Below, piece after piece: positions 1 to 6,043 of a stretch of 10,149 nucleotides of DNA. How positions within the stretch are numbered: the first letter of the stretch is position 1; each line of letters opens with the position of its first letter. The translations under genes were made by a program, and so were the position numbers. Location: positions 797,131 through 807,279 of the forward strand of contig MU646341.1 of the NCBI GenBank assembly GCA_026770585.1. The letters are read 5' to 3'. Below the pieces are notes generated by a model. It was not told the DNA's origin. It searched no databases and saw only the letters and a program-made list of their open reading frames with translations. Source of the stretch: Baffinella frigidus (Eukaryota; Cryptophyceae; Cryptomonadales; Baffinellaceae).

Positions 1-105
1 GGGTGTTGGGTGTTGGGTGTGGGGTGTGGGGTTTGGGGTTTGGGGTTTGGGGTTCAGGGTTTAGGGTTTAGGGGTTAGGTTTTAGGGTTTGGGGGTTGGG
101 GTTCG
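1..105 (+). repeat. Degenerate telomere-like repeats (TTTGGGG/TTTAGGG/TGTTGGG)
   Basis: G-rich on the plus strand, with units drifting from GGGTGTT through GGGGTTT to GGGTTTA. It is the C-rich start of CCT6 intron 6, beginning about 8 nt after the donor of exon 6. The mixture of units and its position inside a gene argue against a chromosome end. Confidence 0.8.
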
Positions 106-113
106 GGATTTAC

Positions 114-178
114 ATGTCGGGGTGCCGCGCGCCGTGGTCCATAACGATACCCTTCACCAGCCGGGACGAGAGATCCGC
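114..178 (-). CDS. CCT6: CCT6 coding exon 6 (last in window)
   Basis: Residues 205-225 plus two bases: [10 protein letters not shown] then [11 protein letters not shown] and the AT of Met, collinear with the family [22 protein letters not shown]. The acceptor is GTTTGCAG and the donor GTAAAT; phase 2, the next exon needing a leading G. The match is short but diagnostic and joins exon 5 with exactly the family spacing. Three decayed copies of its first half lie upstream in intron 5. Confidence 0.88.
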
Positions 179-1820
179 CTGCAAACCATCAGGGTTTAGG
201 GTTCAGGGTCCAGGGTAGTTTTTGCACGGCACAGCCCCCTTGAATGTCTCCGCACACCGCTTGAAATGTCTCGAACCAACCATCACGATCCCCTTCACCA
301 GCCGGGAGGAGCGATCCGCCTGCCGAATACACCCCCCGTTAATATCTCCACCAACCGCGTGAAATGTCTCCACCAACCGCGTGAAATGTCCAACCGCGTG
401 AAATGTCGACGTAAACCGCGTGAAATGTCTCGAACCAACCATCACGATCCCCTCCACCAGACGAGAGGAGAGGCCCCCGTGCAAACGAAACACCCCTGCA
501 ATGTCGACGCAACCCGCGTGAAATGTCTCGAACCGACTATTACGATCCCTTTTACCAGACGAGAGGAGAGGTCCGCCAGCAAACCAAACACCCCAGCAAT
601 GTCGACGCGAACCGCTTGAAATGTCTAGATCCAACCCCCTTCAATGTCTCCGCCGGCGGCGTGAAATGTCTCCGAGAAAGACTCCGTGCGAACGCTTCAG
701 TACAAAGAGCATCCAAATGTAATTGATGAGGAGCCCAAATCGACAGGGGCGGCGCTAGAATGTTTCCGCCAACCGCTCCAAAGTTGACGGATTTGTACCG
801 CACTGCACACCCAGCATGTCAACTTGAAAATAGTCGGGTCAACCTGAGTGAGGCAGAGCCAGAACACCTCAAGGGGCTACGGTGAAATGTTAGGGAGGAC
901 GTCGCGTGCAATGTCTGCTCACAATGGTGACACCAATCTGTAGCCCCTTGAGGCGTTCTGGCTCTGCCTCACTCGGGTTGACCCGACTATTTTCACGTTG
1001 ACATGCACCCAGTGGGTGTGCGGTACAAATCCGTCAACTTTGGAGCGGAAAAGAGCCCAGGCTCACCAAAATGGTAAGTCCAACGAGACTACGACAGAGC
1101 TAGGTGGTGTGCCAAGGGATCGAGCGCGCCGAGACACCCACAACTTTTGACTGATTCCCACCACTTTTGACTGACCGCAAGAGTTGACTGATGACAAAAG
1201 TTGAGTGATATCAGGTCCTCCACGTACCACGCCTGCCCGGTTTAGTCTTTCCGGGAGGTCACCCTTCAAACCATACACCCTGCACCCCCCTGCCTACCAA
1301 ACCCTACACCCTGCACCCTGCCTACTCTCCATAGCGATCTCGATGGGCTTGGTACAAACCCTGCCCGGTTCAGTCAACAGACGTGGCATCCTCACCTACC
1401 CTACGCTGCGTTGACTTTTCATAGGGAAACACCGTAAAGCCTGAAGCCTCACGCCTAAACCCTAAACCCCTAAGCCCGAAACCCTGAACTCAACAGCGTG
1501 GATGGACTATCCGGGCTGCGGACGACTGTCCATTTGATCGGGGCTGGCTACTGCAAACTGGAAGTCTGCGTTCATCAAAAAGGTGTCTCATTCAGACACC
1601 TAAAAGCTCCAATCCCCCACAACTTATGGCGCGACTCGCCACCTTTGGAAGCCCAAACCGCGTCGGTTGGCTCATGACAAACCGTTGTAGGCCCAAACGC
1701 TGCCTTTTCGACCCTAAATCGATATAAAACATGAAGCAGACTTCCAGTTTGCAGTAGGTGGTGGATTTTGCCAACACGCTTCCAAGGTCGGACACCCATC
1801 TGATGTCTAAGGTTCGGGGT

Positions 1821-1887
<67 letters not shown>

Positions 1888-1897
1888 GGTTAAGGGT

Positions 1898-1950
<53 letters not shown>

Positions 1951-4900
1951 GGTGTGGGGTGGGGACCTTGTGCTGCATGTGCATGATCTCAATCATGAAG
2001 AGATCGATGCCCATCCCGGACTCGGGGTTTGGGTCGTTGATACACAGGACTGCCGGGGGCGCGCAACGTCAGATCAGGCTAGACATAGGTTCTGCTCAGC
2101 CAACGTTCGAGGTTGGGATGGTGCGCAAAGTTATCGCAGCGTTGATGGTGGGTAGCCCCCCGCACATCTTCAGGGACTACCTAAAGTTGGTGCAGACCGC
2201 CTCAGTGGGGGGGGTCCCAAAAGTCAGCATTCGTCGTCGAAAACGGGTTTGGGCCTGCCAACTTAATGGTGGGACTCCTCTGAGGAGTCCTAGAGAGAGG
2301 TCATGTGACTGCCGGCGGCGAGAGAAGCACGTCGGATCAGGCTAGACCTAGGTTCTGCTCAGACACAGCCTCAGCGGGGAGGCCTAGACACAGGTTCTGC
2401 TCAGATAAAGCCTCGGTGGGGATGCATAGAGGGGTCCCAAAAGTCAACTTCGGTCGTCAACAACAGTTTTAAGCCTGTCAACTTCAAAGTGGGACTCCTC
2501 TGGACTGCGGGGGGCGAGCGCGGCACGTTAGGTGAGGCTAAGGGGAGTTCCCCGTAAGGATGGACGAGCTGCTTCCGGCGTCAACCCAATTCCGGCATTC
2601 CACAGGGTGTTACTGCATGCAGTAGATTCTCAAACGACCCCCAGGTTCTGGACTTGATTCGGTGAGGCTAGACATATCTACAGATTCTGCTCTGGCACGG
2701 CCTCGGTAGGGGTGCATACACGGGTAGGGATGCATACACGGCGGCCGTGTTGGAAGTAATAAACGACTTAATAGGGTAACGGCCTGAAAAGGGGGTAGTT
2801 AGGCCTACGGCATTGCCTAGGACCTCCTACCGTAGGCCGAGACTTTTTGGTCTTAGGATCCCTCGGCCTACGGTAGGAGGTCCTAGGCAATGCCGTATGC
2901 CGAAGTACCCCATTTTCAGGCCGTTACCCTACTAGACTCTCTGGAATTCTCCTCAAGCTCTCAGGCGCATTTACGGGTTTAGGGTTCAAGGTTCAGGGTT
3001 CAGGGACAAGGGTGTAGGGGTTAGGCATTACTGGCATCGACGCAGACGTCTCCAATGTGGTCGGTTTAGGGTTTAGGGTGTAGGGTGTAGGGTGTAGGGT
3101 GTGGGGTGTAGGGGGTAGGGGGTAGGGTGCAGGGTGTAGTAGGGTGTAGAATGTAGGGTGTAGGGTATAGGGTGTCGGGTTTAGGGTGTAGGGTGTCGGG
3201 TGTAGGGTGCAGGGTGTAGGGTTAGGGTGTGGGGTGCAGGGTGTAGGGTGTAGGGTTCAGGGCATACTGGCATCGACGCAGACGTCTCCAATGTGGTCGG
3301 CGAGCTCCTCGTGCAGCTTGGTGCGGAGCGACGTGCGCGACACGCAGTTGAGCATCTCGCGGTCCACCTTGCCGGTGCGCACCTGCGATGTGGGAAGGGG
3401 CGAGGAATGATGAGGGCCAGGTGGGGGCCAGGTGGGGGCTATTTTCGCGGTCCACTTTGCCGGTGCGCACCTGCAAGAGGGTTCCATTCAAAAAACGCGC
3501 ACCCCCGCGCGAGTTTTGACTACTTCCTCACAAGTTTTGACTACCCCACCTTCCCGTTGCGCTCCTGCAAGAGGGTTTCGTTTGATTTAATAATGAGTTG
3601 AACAAGTGTTGACTAGACCGCACTTGACTACCCCCCGTACGAGTTTTGACCACCCACGTGCGATTTTTTACTAGACCGGACACGCAGATTAGCATCTCGC
3701 GGTCCACCTTGCCCGTGCGCACCTGCGCACACGATGGTTTGGAGTTGAGGGTTTAGGGTTTTGGCGGTACGGTACAGACTTGAAAGACTAGAAAGACAAA
3801 AAGAACAAGACCACGGTCGGACTCGAGGAATGATGAGGGGTGGGGCTCGCGATGATAAGGGCCAGGTGGGGGTAAGGTGGGGGCTATTCTTGCAGTCCAC
3901 TTTGCCGGTGCGCACCTGCAAGAGGGTTTGGTTTGGTTTAATAATGAGTTGAACGAGTGTTGACCAGACCGCACTTGACTACCCCCCGTACGAGTTTTGA
4001 CCACCCACGTGCGATTTTTTTGCTAGACCAGACACGCAGTTCAGTATCTTGCGGTCCACCTTGCCGGTGCTCACCTGCACACAAGTGGGTTTGGGGTTTA
4101 GGGTTTAGGGTTTAGGGTTTAGGCGGTACGGCACAGACTTGCAAGACATGAAGAAAAAGACCACGTTCGGACTCGTCGGTACGAGTGCTGACTAGTCCGT
4201 ACACCTGTGCACCACCGTGCGAGTTTGACTACCCCCGCACGAGTTTTGACTGCCCCCGTACAAGGTTTGACTAGACCAGACACGGTGTGTACCGTGACGA
4301 TGAGAGAACCGGGCAGGCTTCGCTCCAGGAACCCCTGTGGTTGGCCAGCTATCGCAGGAAGAGAATTCTGAACTGGCGAACCCCAGGGGTGGAGGTGTTG
4401 TGGGTGGTGTGGCGCCGACTGTTCCCAGCGAATTCTGAGCACAGACCCGTTGACTGGTCCGTGACACCAACACGCCGGGGGGGGTGGATGCAGGAGGGGG
4501 GAAGGCGAGGTTTAAAGTTGAGGCGCGCGCCCGAGCACGCACACCCTGTCGCGTCCCTGCCCATGAATGCAGCGGTGCTCCCCTATCTCTGACGCCCGCC
4601 CCGGCCACTCCAACCAGATGCGCCTGTCTTCTCCTCCAGGGTGTCGCATGAGCGCGCCGGTCAAATCCGCTCACTCACGCTCACTCACTCACTCACCCAC
4701 TCACTCACTCACTCGCTCGCTCACTCACGCAAAGACAAGGACAGGCGGAAGGAAGAGACAGACAAAGGGGTTCGGCCACAGGGTGCCCCCACCCCCCCCC
4801 CGCCGCCTCAGCCACCCACCTTCTCTGACCCCTGGTGTTGCGGCGTAGAGAGCGGGGGGGAGGCGGGCGGGAGAGGGGAGAGGGAGGAGGAGGATGGCAG

Positions 4901-5673
4901 CGCACCTTGAAGGTCTCGAGGAAGGCGGCAGACTCCTTCTGCGCCACGTCGAAGCCGTCGCAGATCACGCGGGGGTGCACGCCCTCAGCAAGGTAGCGCT
5001 CGGCCTGCTTCAGCAGCTCGCCGATGAAGATCACCGCCGACGTCGTCCCTGCCCGCCGTCGCCCACTCAGTCGCTGCGCGCAGCGCGTTCGCCCTCCCCA
5101 CATCCGCGGCACCCAGGTACGGTGCGCGGCCGCGGGTTGCTGGTGGACGAGGGCAGGGGGGGGTTCCCTTCTGACACCCCTGCGTCAAGTTGAGAACTTG
5201 CACGTTCCCTTGTGCAACGTGCCAGCGGGCAGCAGATGCACCAGCTGGCGGGGGTGGCTGGTCGCACTCGGCGCATGAGGCGAGGGAGTGGGGGGGCACC
5301 GTCGCCGCACACATCATCCTGCGCCGTGGCGGTGCGTGCAATGAGAGCAGCAGTGGGGTTCTGGATCTGCATCTCGTGGAGCAGCGTCTTGCCGTCCTTG
5401 GTCAGCTTCACGTCACCGGAGCCACCCACAAGCATCTTCAAGGTGCCCTTGGGCCCGAGGTTCGTCTTCAGCACCTGCGGTTGTGGCGATCCCCTGTCAG
5501 AACACCGCCCCCCCGGCTGGAACTTTGCCGGCGCTTCTGGAGCTCTCATGAGGAGGGATCATCGAGTTCGAGCGCACCTCTTGCAGGCCCTTGGCCGCGT
5601 TGATGTTCATCGCGAGAGCCACGAAGCGCTTCGCGTGCTCCGCATCTTGGTTGAGCATCTGAAGAGAAGACAT
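114..5673 (-). CDS. CCT6: T-complex protein 1 subunit zeta (CCT6), six exons, 3' end beyond the window
   Basis: Subunit of the cytosolic TRiC/CCT chaperonin, which folds actin, tubulin and other proteins in an ATP-driven chamber. I assembled it by hand as 5673-5578, 5474-5300, 5048-4906, 3382-3268, 2049-1967 and 178-114; every junction is GT-AG and keeps the frame, giving about 226 residues of the usual 530-550. Visible group II chaperonin motifs: NLGPKG at residues 37-42, KLTKDG at 55-60, QDDVCGDG at 84-91 continuing into TTS, so the conserved nucleotide-site Asp (D90) is present. The block [15 protein letters not shown] followed by [13 protein letters not shown] is characteristic of the zeta subunit rather than other CCT subunits. 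The remaining equatorial and apical parts must lie left of position 1. Introns 3-5 are repeat-filled but the exons look intact, so I take it as a working gene. Subunit identity is from remembered family sequence, not a search. Confidence 0.93.
189..216 (+). repeat. Telomere-like tract next to the exon 6 acceptor
   Basis: Reads AGGGTTTAGGGTTCAGGG and similar. In the CCT6 transcript it is a CCCTGAA/CCCTAAA pyrimidine-rich stretch ending about 10 nt before the CAG acceptor, where a polypyrimidine tract would be expected. Confidence 0.75.
281..323 (-). pseudogene. Exon 6 fragment copy 1
   Basis: Minus strand reads [13 protein letters not shown] as in the genuine exon 6 ([13 protein letters not shown]), preceded by an intact CGGCAG acceptor, then diverges to VGS instead of DHGARHPD. 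It is a partial copy of the exon's 5' edge and would not encode the rest of CCT6. Confidence 0.75.
441..486 (-). pseudogene. Exon 6 fragment copy 2
   Basis: Minus strand reads [11 protein letters not shown] then VGS. The position of the acceptor has changed from TGCAG to TGCACG, so the splice site appears lost. Confidence 0.7.
540..584 (-). pseudogene. Exon 6 fragment copy 3
   Basis: Minus strand reads [13 protein letters not shown] then VGS. The acceptor is altered (GCTG in place of GCAG). The sequence up to LVKGIV is as close to the genuine exon as copy 1. Confidence 0.7.
773..1048. mobile_element. Foldback element with arms of about 108 bp
   Basis: The left arm 773-880 begins CCGCTCCAAAGTTGACGG and the right arm 940-1048 is its reverse complement with a few differences, around a 59-nt loop. 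Homology continues right of the element to about 1103. A related 139-bp copy lies at 6982-7120. No transposase is visible, so it would be non-autonomous. No clear target duplication was found. Confidence 0.8.
1548..1757. repeat. Inverted repeat (27-bp arms) with inner hairpin
   Basis: Arm CTACTGCAAACTGGAAGTCT at 1548 onward is repeated inverted at 1731-1757, differing by one extra base. Inside, AGGTGTCT at 1581-1588 and AGACACCT at 1594-1601 form a perfect 8-bp stem with a 5-nt loop. Confidence 0.75.
1813..1952 (+). repeat. (TTGAGGG)n minisatellite, about 19 units
   Basis: Nearly perfect 7-bp repeats with one TTAAGGG variant. On the CCT6 strand it is (CCCTCAA)n beginning about 14 nt after the exon 5 donor. 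Its three-frame translations (TLNPQPS repeats) are not proteins. Confidence 0.95.
1967..2049 (-). CDS. CCT6: CCT6 coding exon 5
   Basis: Residues 177-204. The acceptor CCCCCGGCAG precedes TCCTGTGTATC; the split codon A+TC gives Ile, so DA-ILCIND matches the family DSILAI. The exon then reads [11 protein letters not shown] and [10 protein letters not shown], a zeta-specific stretch. It ends AAG before the unusual donor GTCCCC; phase 0. A (CCCTCAA)n tract starts about 14 nt into the following intron. Confidence 0.92.
2050..2530. repeat. Tandem repeats including a 72-bp pair and copies of the intron 4 acceptor region
   Basis: Two 72-bp copies (2211-2282 and 2431-2502) begin GGGGTCCCAAAAGTC and end GGGACTCCTCTG. 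Between and around them, units GGTTCTGCTCAG...GCCTC(A/G)G(C/T)GGGG recur at about 2088, 2350, 2393 and, weaker, 2680. GGACTGCCGGGGGCG, the acceptor side of exon 5, recurs at about 2306 and 2502. Confidence 0.75.
2772..2931. mobile_element. 160-bp hairpin MITE, family I copy A
   Basis: Begins TAGGGTAACGGCCTG after TTAA (2768-2771) and ends with the inverse CCGTTACCCTA. The arms are nearly complementary over about 70 bp, with a short centre around CTTTTTGGTCTTAGGATCC. The right flank is CTAG rather than TTAA. Same length as the copies at 7176 and 8022. Confidence 0.88.
2977..3023 (+). repeat. Telomere-like tract
   Basis: Units GGGTTTAGGGTTCAAGGTTC and variants, adjacent to the duplicated exon 4 edge at 3024-3064. 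Confidence 0.75.
3024..3064 (-). pseudogene. Copy of the CCT6 exon 4 3' edge with its donor
   Basis: Positions 3030-3064 are identical over 35 bp to 3266-3300, the last part of exon 4 with its GT. On the minus strand the copy encodes IGDVCVDA and retains a GT donor (GTAATG against GTATGC in the genuine exon). The upstream part of the exon is missing. Confidence 0.85.
3065..3260 (+). repeat. (TGTAGGG)n telomere-like tract
   Basis: Mostly GGGTGTA units with GGGTTTA, GGGTGCA, GGGTGTC and GGGTATA variants. It sits exactly between the genuine exon 4 3' edge and its duplicate. Confidence 0.9.
3268..3382 (-). CDS. CCT6: CCT6 coding exon 4
   Basis: Residues 139-176: [33 protein letters not shown] and VCVDA, matching the family stretch ending ARTSLRTKVHAELAD. 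The acceptor is ATCGCAG. The exon ends GAT GCC A before the donor GTATGC; phase 1. The first six exon bases (GTGCGC) equal the donor of the preceding intron. Degenerate copies of both edges of this exon occur in the flanking introns and are listed separately; only this copy carries the full reading frame. Confidence 0.93.
3445..3474 (-). pseudogene. Exon 4 start copy a
   Basis: Minus strand GCAG then VRTGKVDRE, with the acceptor intact. It departs from exon 4 immediately after the Glu codon. Confidence 0.8.
3548..3569 (-). pseudogene. Exon 4 start copy, most decayed
   Basis: Plus strand ACCTTCCCGTTGCGCTCCTG resembles ACCTTGCCGGTGCGCACCTG of exon 4. Recognised mainly from its place within the 351-bp unit. 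Confidence 0.5.
3680..3726 (-). pseudogene. Exon 4 start copy b
   Basis: Minus strand TGCGCAG then [14 protein letters not shown], the longest copy. It diverges after Val, where exon 4 continues SRTSLRT. Confidence 0.8.
3891..3920 (-). pseudogene. Exon 4 start copy c
   Basis: Minus strand CTTGCAG then VRTGKVD, after which it departs from the exon. The acceptor is intact. Confidence 0.75.
4030..4076 (-). pseudogene. Exon 4 start copy d
   Basis: Minus strand GTGCAG then [14 protein letters not shown], with substitutions R to S, E to K and M to I. It lies one 352-bp step from copy b. Confidence 0.75.
4089..4120 (+). repeat. TTTAGGG telomere-like repeats
   Basis: Four near-perfect TTTAGGG units inside CCT6 intron 3. 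Confidence 0.9.
4671..4728 (+). repeat. (TCAC)n microsatellite
   Basis: About 14 imperfect TCAC units with CGCT interruptions. On the CCT6 transcript it reads (GTGA)n and contains many GTGAGT hexamers. Confidence 0.95.
4906..5048 (-). CDS. CCT6: CCT6 coding exon 3
   Basis: Residues 91-138. The acceptor GCGGGCAG is followed by GGACGACGTCG, completing the GDGTT signature across the intron. The exon continues [20 protein letters not shown], then [15 protein letters not shown] and FLETFK, all collinear with known CCT6. It ends AAG before the donor GTGCGC; phase 0. Intron 3 begins with a pyrimidine-rich stretch and is 1523 nt long. Confidence 0.94.
5300..5474 (-). CDS. CCT6: CCT6 coding exon 2 (nucleotide-binding motifs)
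   Basis: Residues 33-91. The acceptor ACCGCAG precedes GTGCTGAAG. The exon holds [12 protein letters not shown], the nucleotide-phosphate loop of group II chaperonins, then [18 protein letters not shown] and [11 protein letters not shown]. It ends one base into a Gly codon (GAC G) before the donor GTGCCC; phase 1. Intron 2 is 251 nt and shows no repeat families. This exon carries the strongest similarity to CCT6 in the window. Confidence 0.95.
5578..5673 (-). CDS. CCT6: CCT6 coding exon 1 (start codon)
   Basis: Thirty-two codons, [16 protein letters not shown] at the N terminus and [10 protein letters not shown] at the end, matching the family pattern LNPKAEVARAQ...NISAARGLQD. The ATG at 5673-5671 has A at -3 (GACAAAATG), and no other start is needed because the length agrees with the family N terminus. 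The exon ends GAG followed by the donor GTGCGC at 5577; phase 0. Intron 1 is 103 nt. Confidence 0.9.
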
Positions 5674-5774
5674 TTTGTCTCACCTCGCTTGCGCTCGAGT
5701 CGGTTTTTGGCGGGGAAGCCTAAAGTTGATCCACTTTTGGTTCCGCGACTTTTGGGGGCAAAGTTGACATTTTC
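5674..5774. promoter_or_regulatory. 101-bp bidirectional promoter region between CCT6 and the divergent gene
   Basis: The two start codons face away from each other with 101 bp between. No TATA box is evident. The right half has AAAGTTGA at 5721 and AAAGTTGAC at 5760, and ACTTTTGG twice (5732 and 5748), an arrangement of direct repeats that could bind a factor. Both 5' UTRs must be very short. The promoter role is inferred from geometry. Confidence 0.5.
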
Positions 5775-6043
5775 ATGGGCAAACTACGGCGCACCCTTAT
5801 CCTGCTCGCGGCCGCGCTGCACACCACCTCTGCGTTCCAGTTCCTCCCCGCGAGCGCTTCTCGGCGGCACGGCGGCGCTTTCAATGGCGGTGGCGCGGAT
5901 GTGTGGCGCGGGAGACGAAGCAGAAGCGTGTGTGCGTGGCGAGCTGCGCTGGATGAGAAGTTCTCTCTCATCGAGAACGGGGAAGCGGGCAGCGGGAGCA
6001 AGAGACTCAGGCTGAAGAAGTCGTTCAAGAAAGCCTCGGCCGG
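5775..6043 (+). CDS. Exon 1 of the divergent gene (presequence)
   Basis: The ATG has G at +4 (TTTTCATGGGC) and is the first in frame after the 101-bp promoter gap. The exon ends GCCGG before GTGAGCC; phase 2. Without splicing, a TGA follows at 6045, so the donor placement is the only way to join exon 2 in frame. Confidence 0.62.

Larger units (their letters stand above)
250..690 (+). repeat. Tandem array: CCGCGTGAAATGTC motif and 98-bp units with exon 6 copies
   Basis: The short motif CCGC(G/T)TGAAATGTC recurs about eight times (for example near 256, 355, 378, 394, 414, 513, 611 and 658). Larger units starting CGAACC at 272, 431 and 529 (the last two 98 bp apart) each carry a minus-strand copy of the beginning of CCT6 exon 6. 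Confidence 0.8.
179..1966 (-). other. CCT6 intron 5 (1788 nt), repeat-filled
   Basis: In transcript order (right to left) it holds a (CCCTCAA)n tract at the donor, a foldback unit at 1548-1757, telomere-like and CCCTGCA-type runs at 1440-1490 and 1262-1330, scattered TTGACTG repeats at 1140-1215, a 276-bp inverted-repeat element at 773-1048, a 98-bp-unit array containing exon 6 copies at 250-690, and a telomere-like pyrimidine tract at 189-216 just before the acceptor. I see no convincing extra exon. Confidence 0.8.
2050..3267 (-). other. CCT6 intron 4 (1218 nt), repeat-filled
   Basis: It starts with CCCTACA-type telomere-like repeats 7 nt after the donor. It contains a copy of the exon 4 3' edge at 3024-3064, a complete 160-bp hairpin element at 2772-2931, and tandem repeats at 2049-2530 that include copies of its own 3' splice-site region. 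No other coding sequence was recognised. Confidence 0.8.
3430..4270. repeat. Tandem array with a unit of about 351 bp
   Basis: GAGGGTTT followed by TAATAATGAGTTGAAC, then CGTACGAGTTTTGACCACCC, occurs starting at 3571 and again at 3922, an offset of 351. Flanking parts (GAGTTTTGACTACC, GGCCAGGTGGGGG, GGCGGTACGG(C/T)ACAGACTTG at 3763 and 4123) are also repeated. Each unit carries exon 4 start copies. Confidence 0.85.
3383..4905 (-). other. CCT6 intron 3 (1523 nt), repeat-filled
   Basis: It contains a (GTGA)n microsatellite near its 5' side, a tandem array at 3430-4270 with several partial copies of the exon 4 start, and telomere-like TTTAGGG units at 4089-4120. The stretch 4270-4660 shows no recognised gene or strong repeat apart from two GAATTCTGA motifs about 65 bp apart. 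Confidence 0.8.

Noticed and set aside
1-105. Chromosome end (true telomere)
   Set aside because: Units are mixed and degenerate, and a spliced gene reads straight through: exon 6 is followed by a GT donor leading into the repeats.
203-634. Minus-strand 143-codon open frame rich in RHFTR/SSRLV
   Set aside because: It is a read-through of the 98-bp tandem array carrying exon 6 copies in intron 5. Repeated and lacking a gene context.
1592-2014. A long minus-strand frame with TLNPQPS repeats joined to [15 protein letters not shown]
   Set aside because: Only the first part is real, as CCT6 exon 5. After its GT the frame runs into a 7-bp minisatellite, which is open in all frames because its unit contains no stop.
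5212-6015. Plus-strand 267-codon open frame
   Set aside because: It lies antisense to CCT6 exons 1-2, crosses the promoter and overlaps exon 1 of the divergent gene in another frame; a GC-rich shadow.
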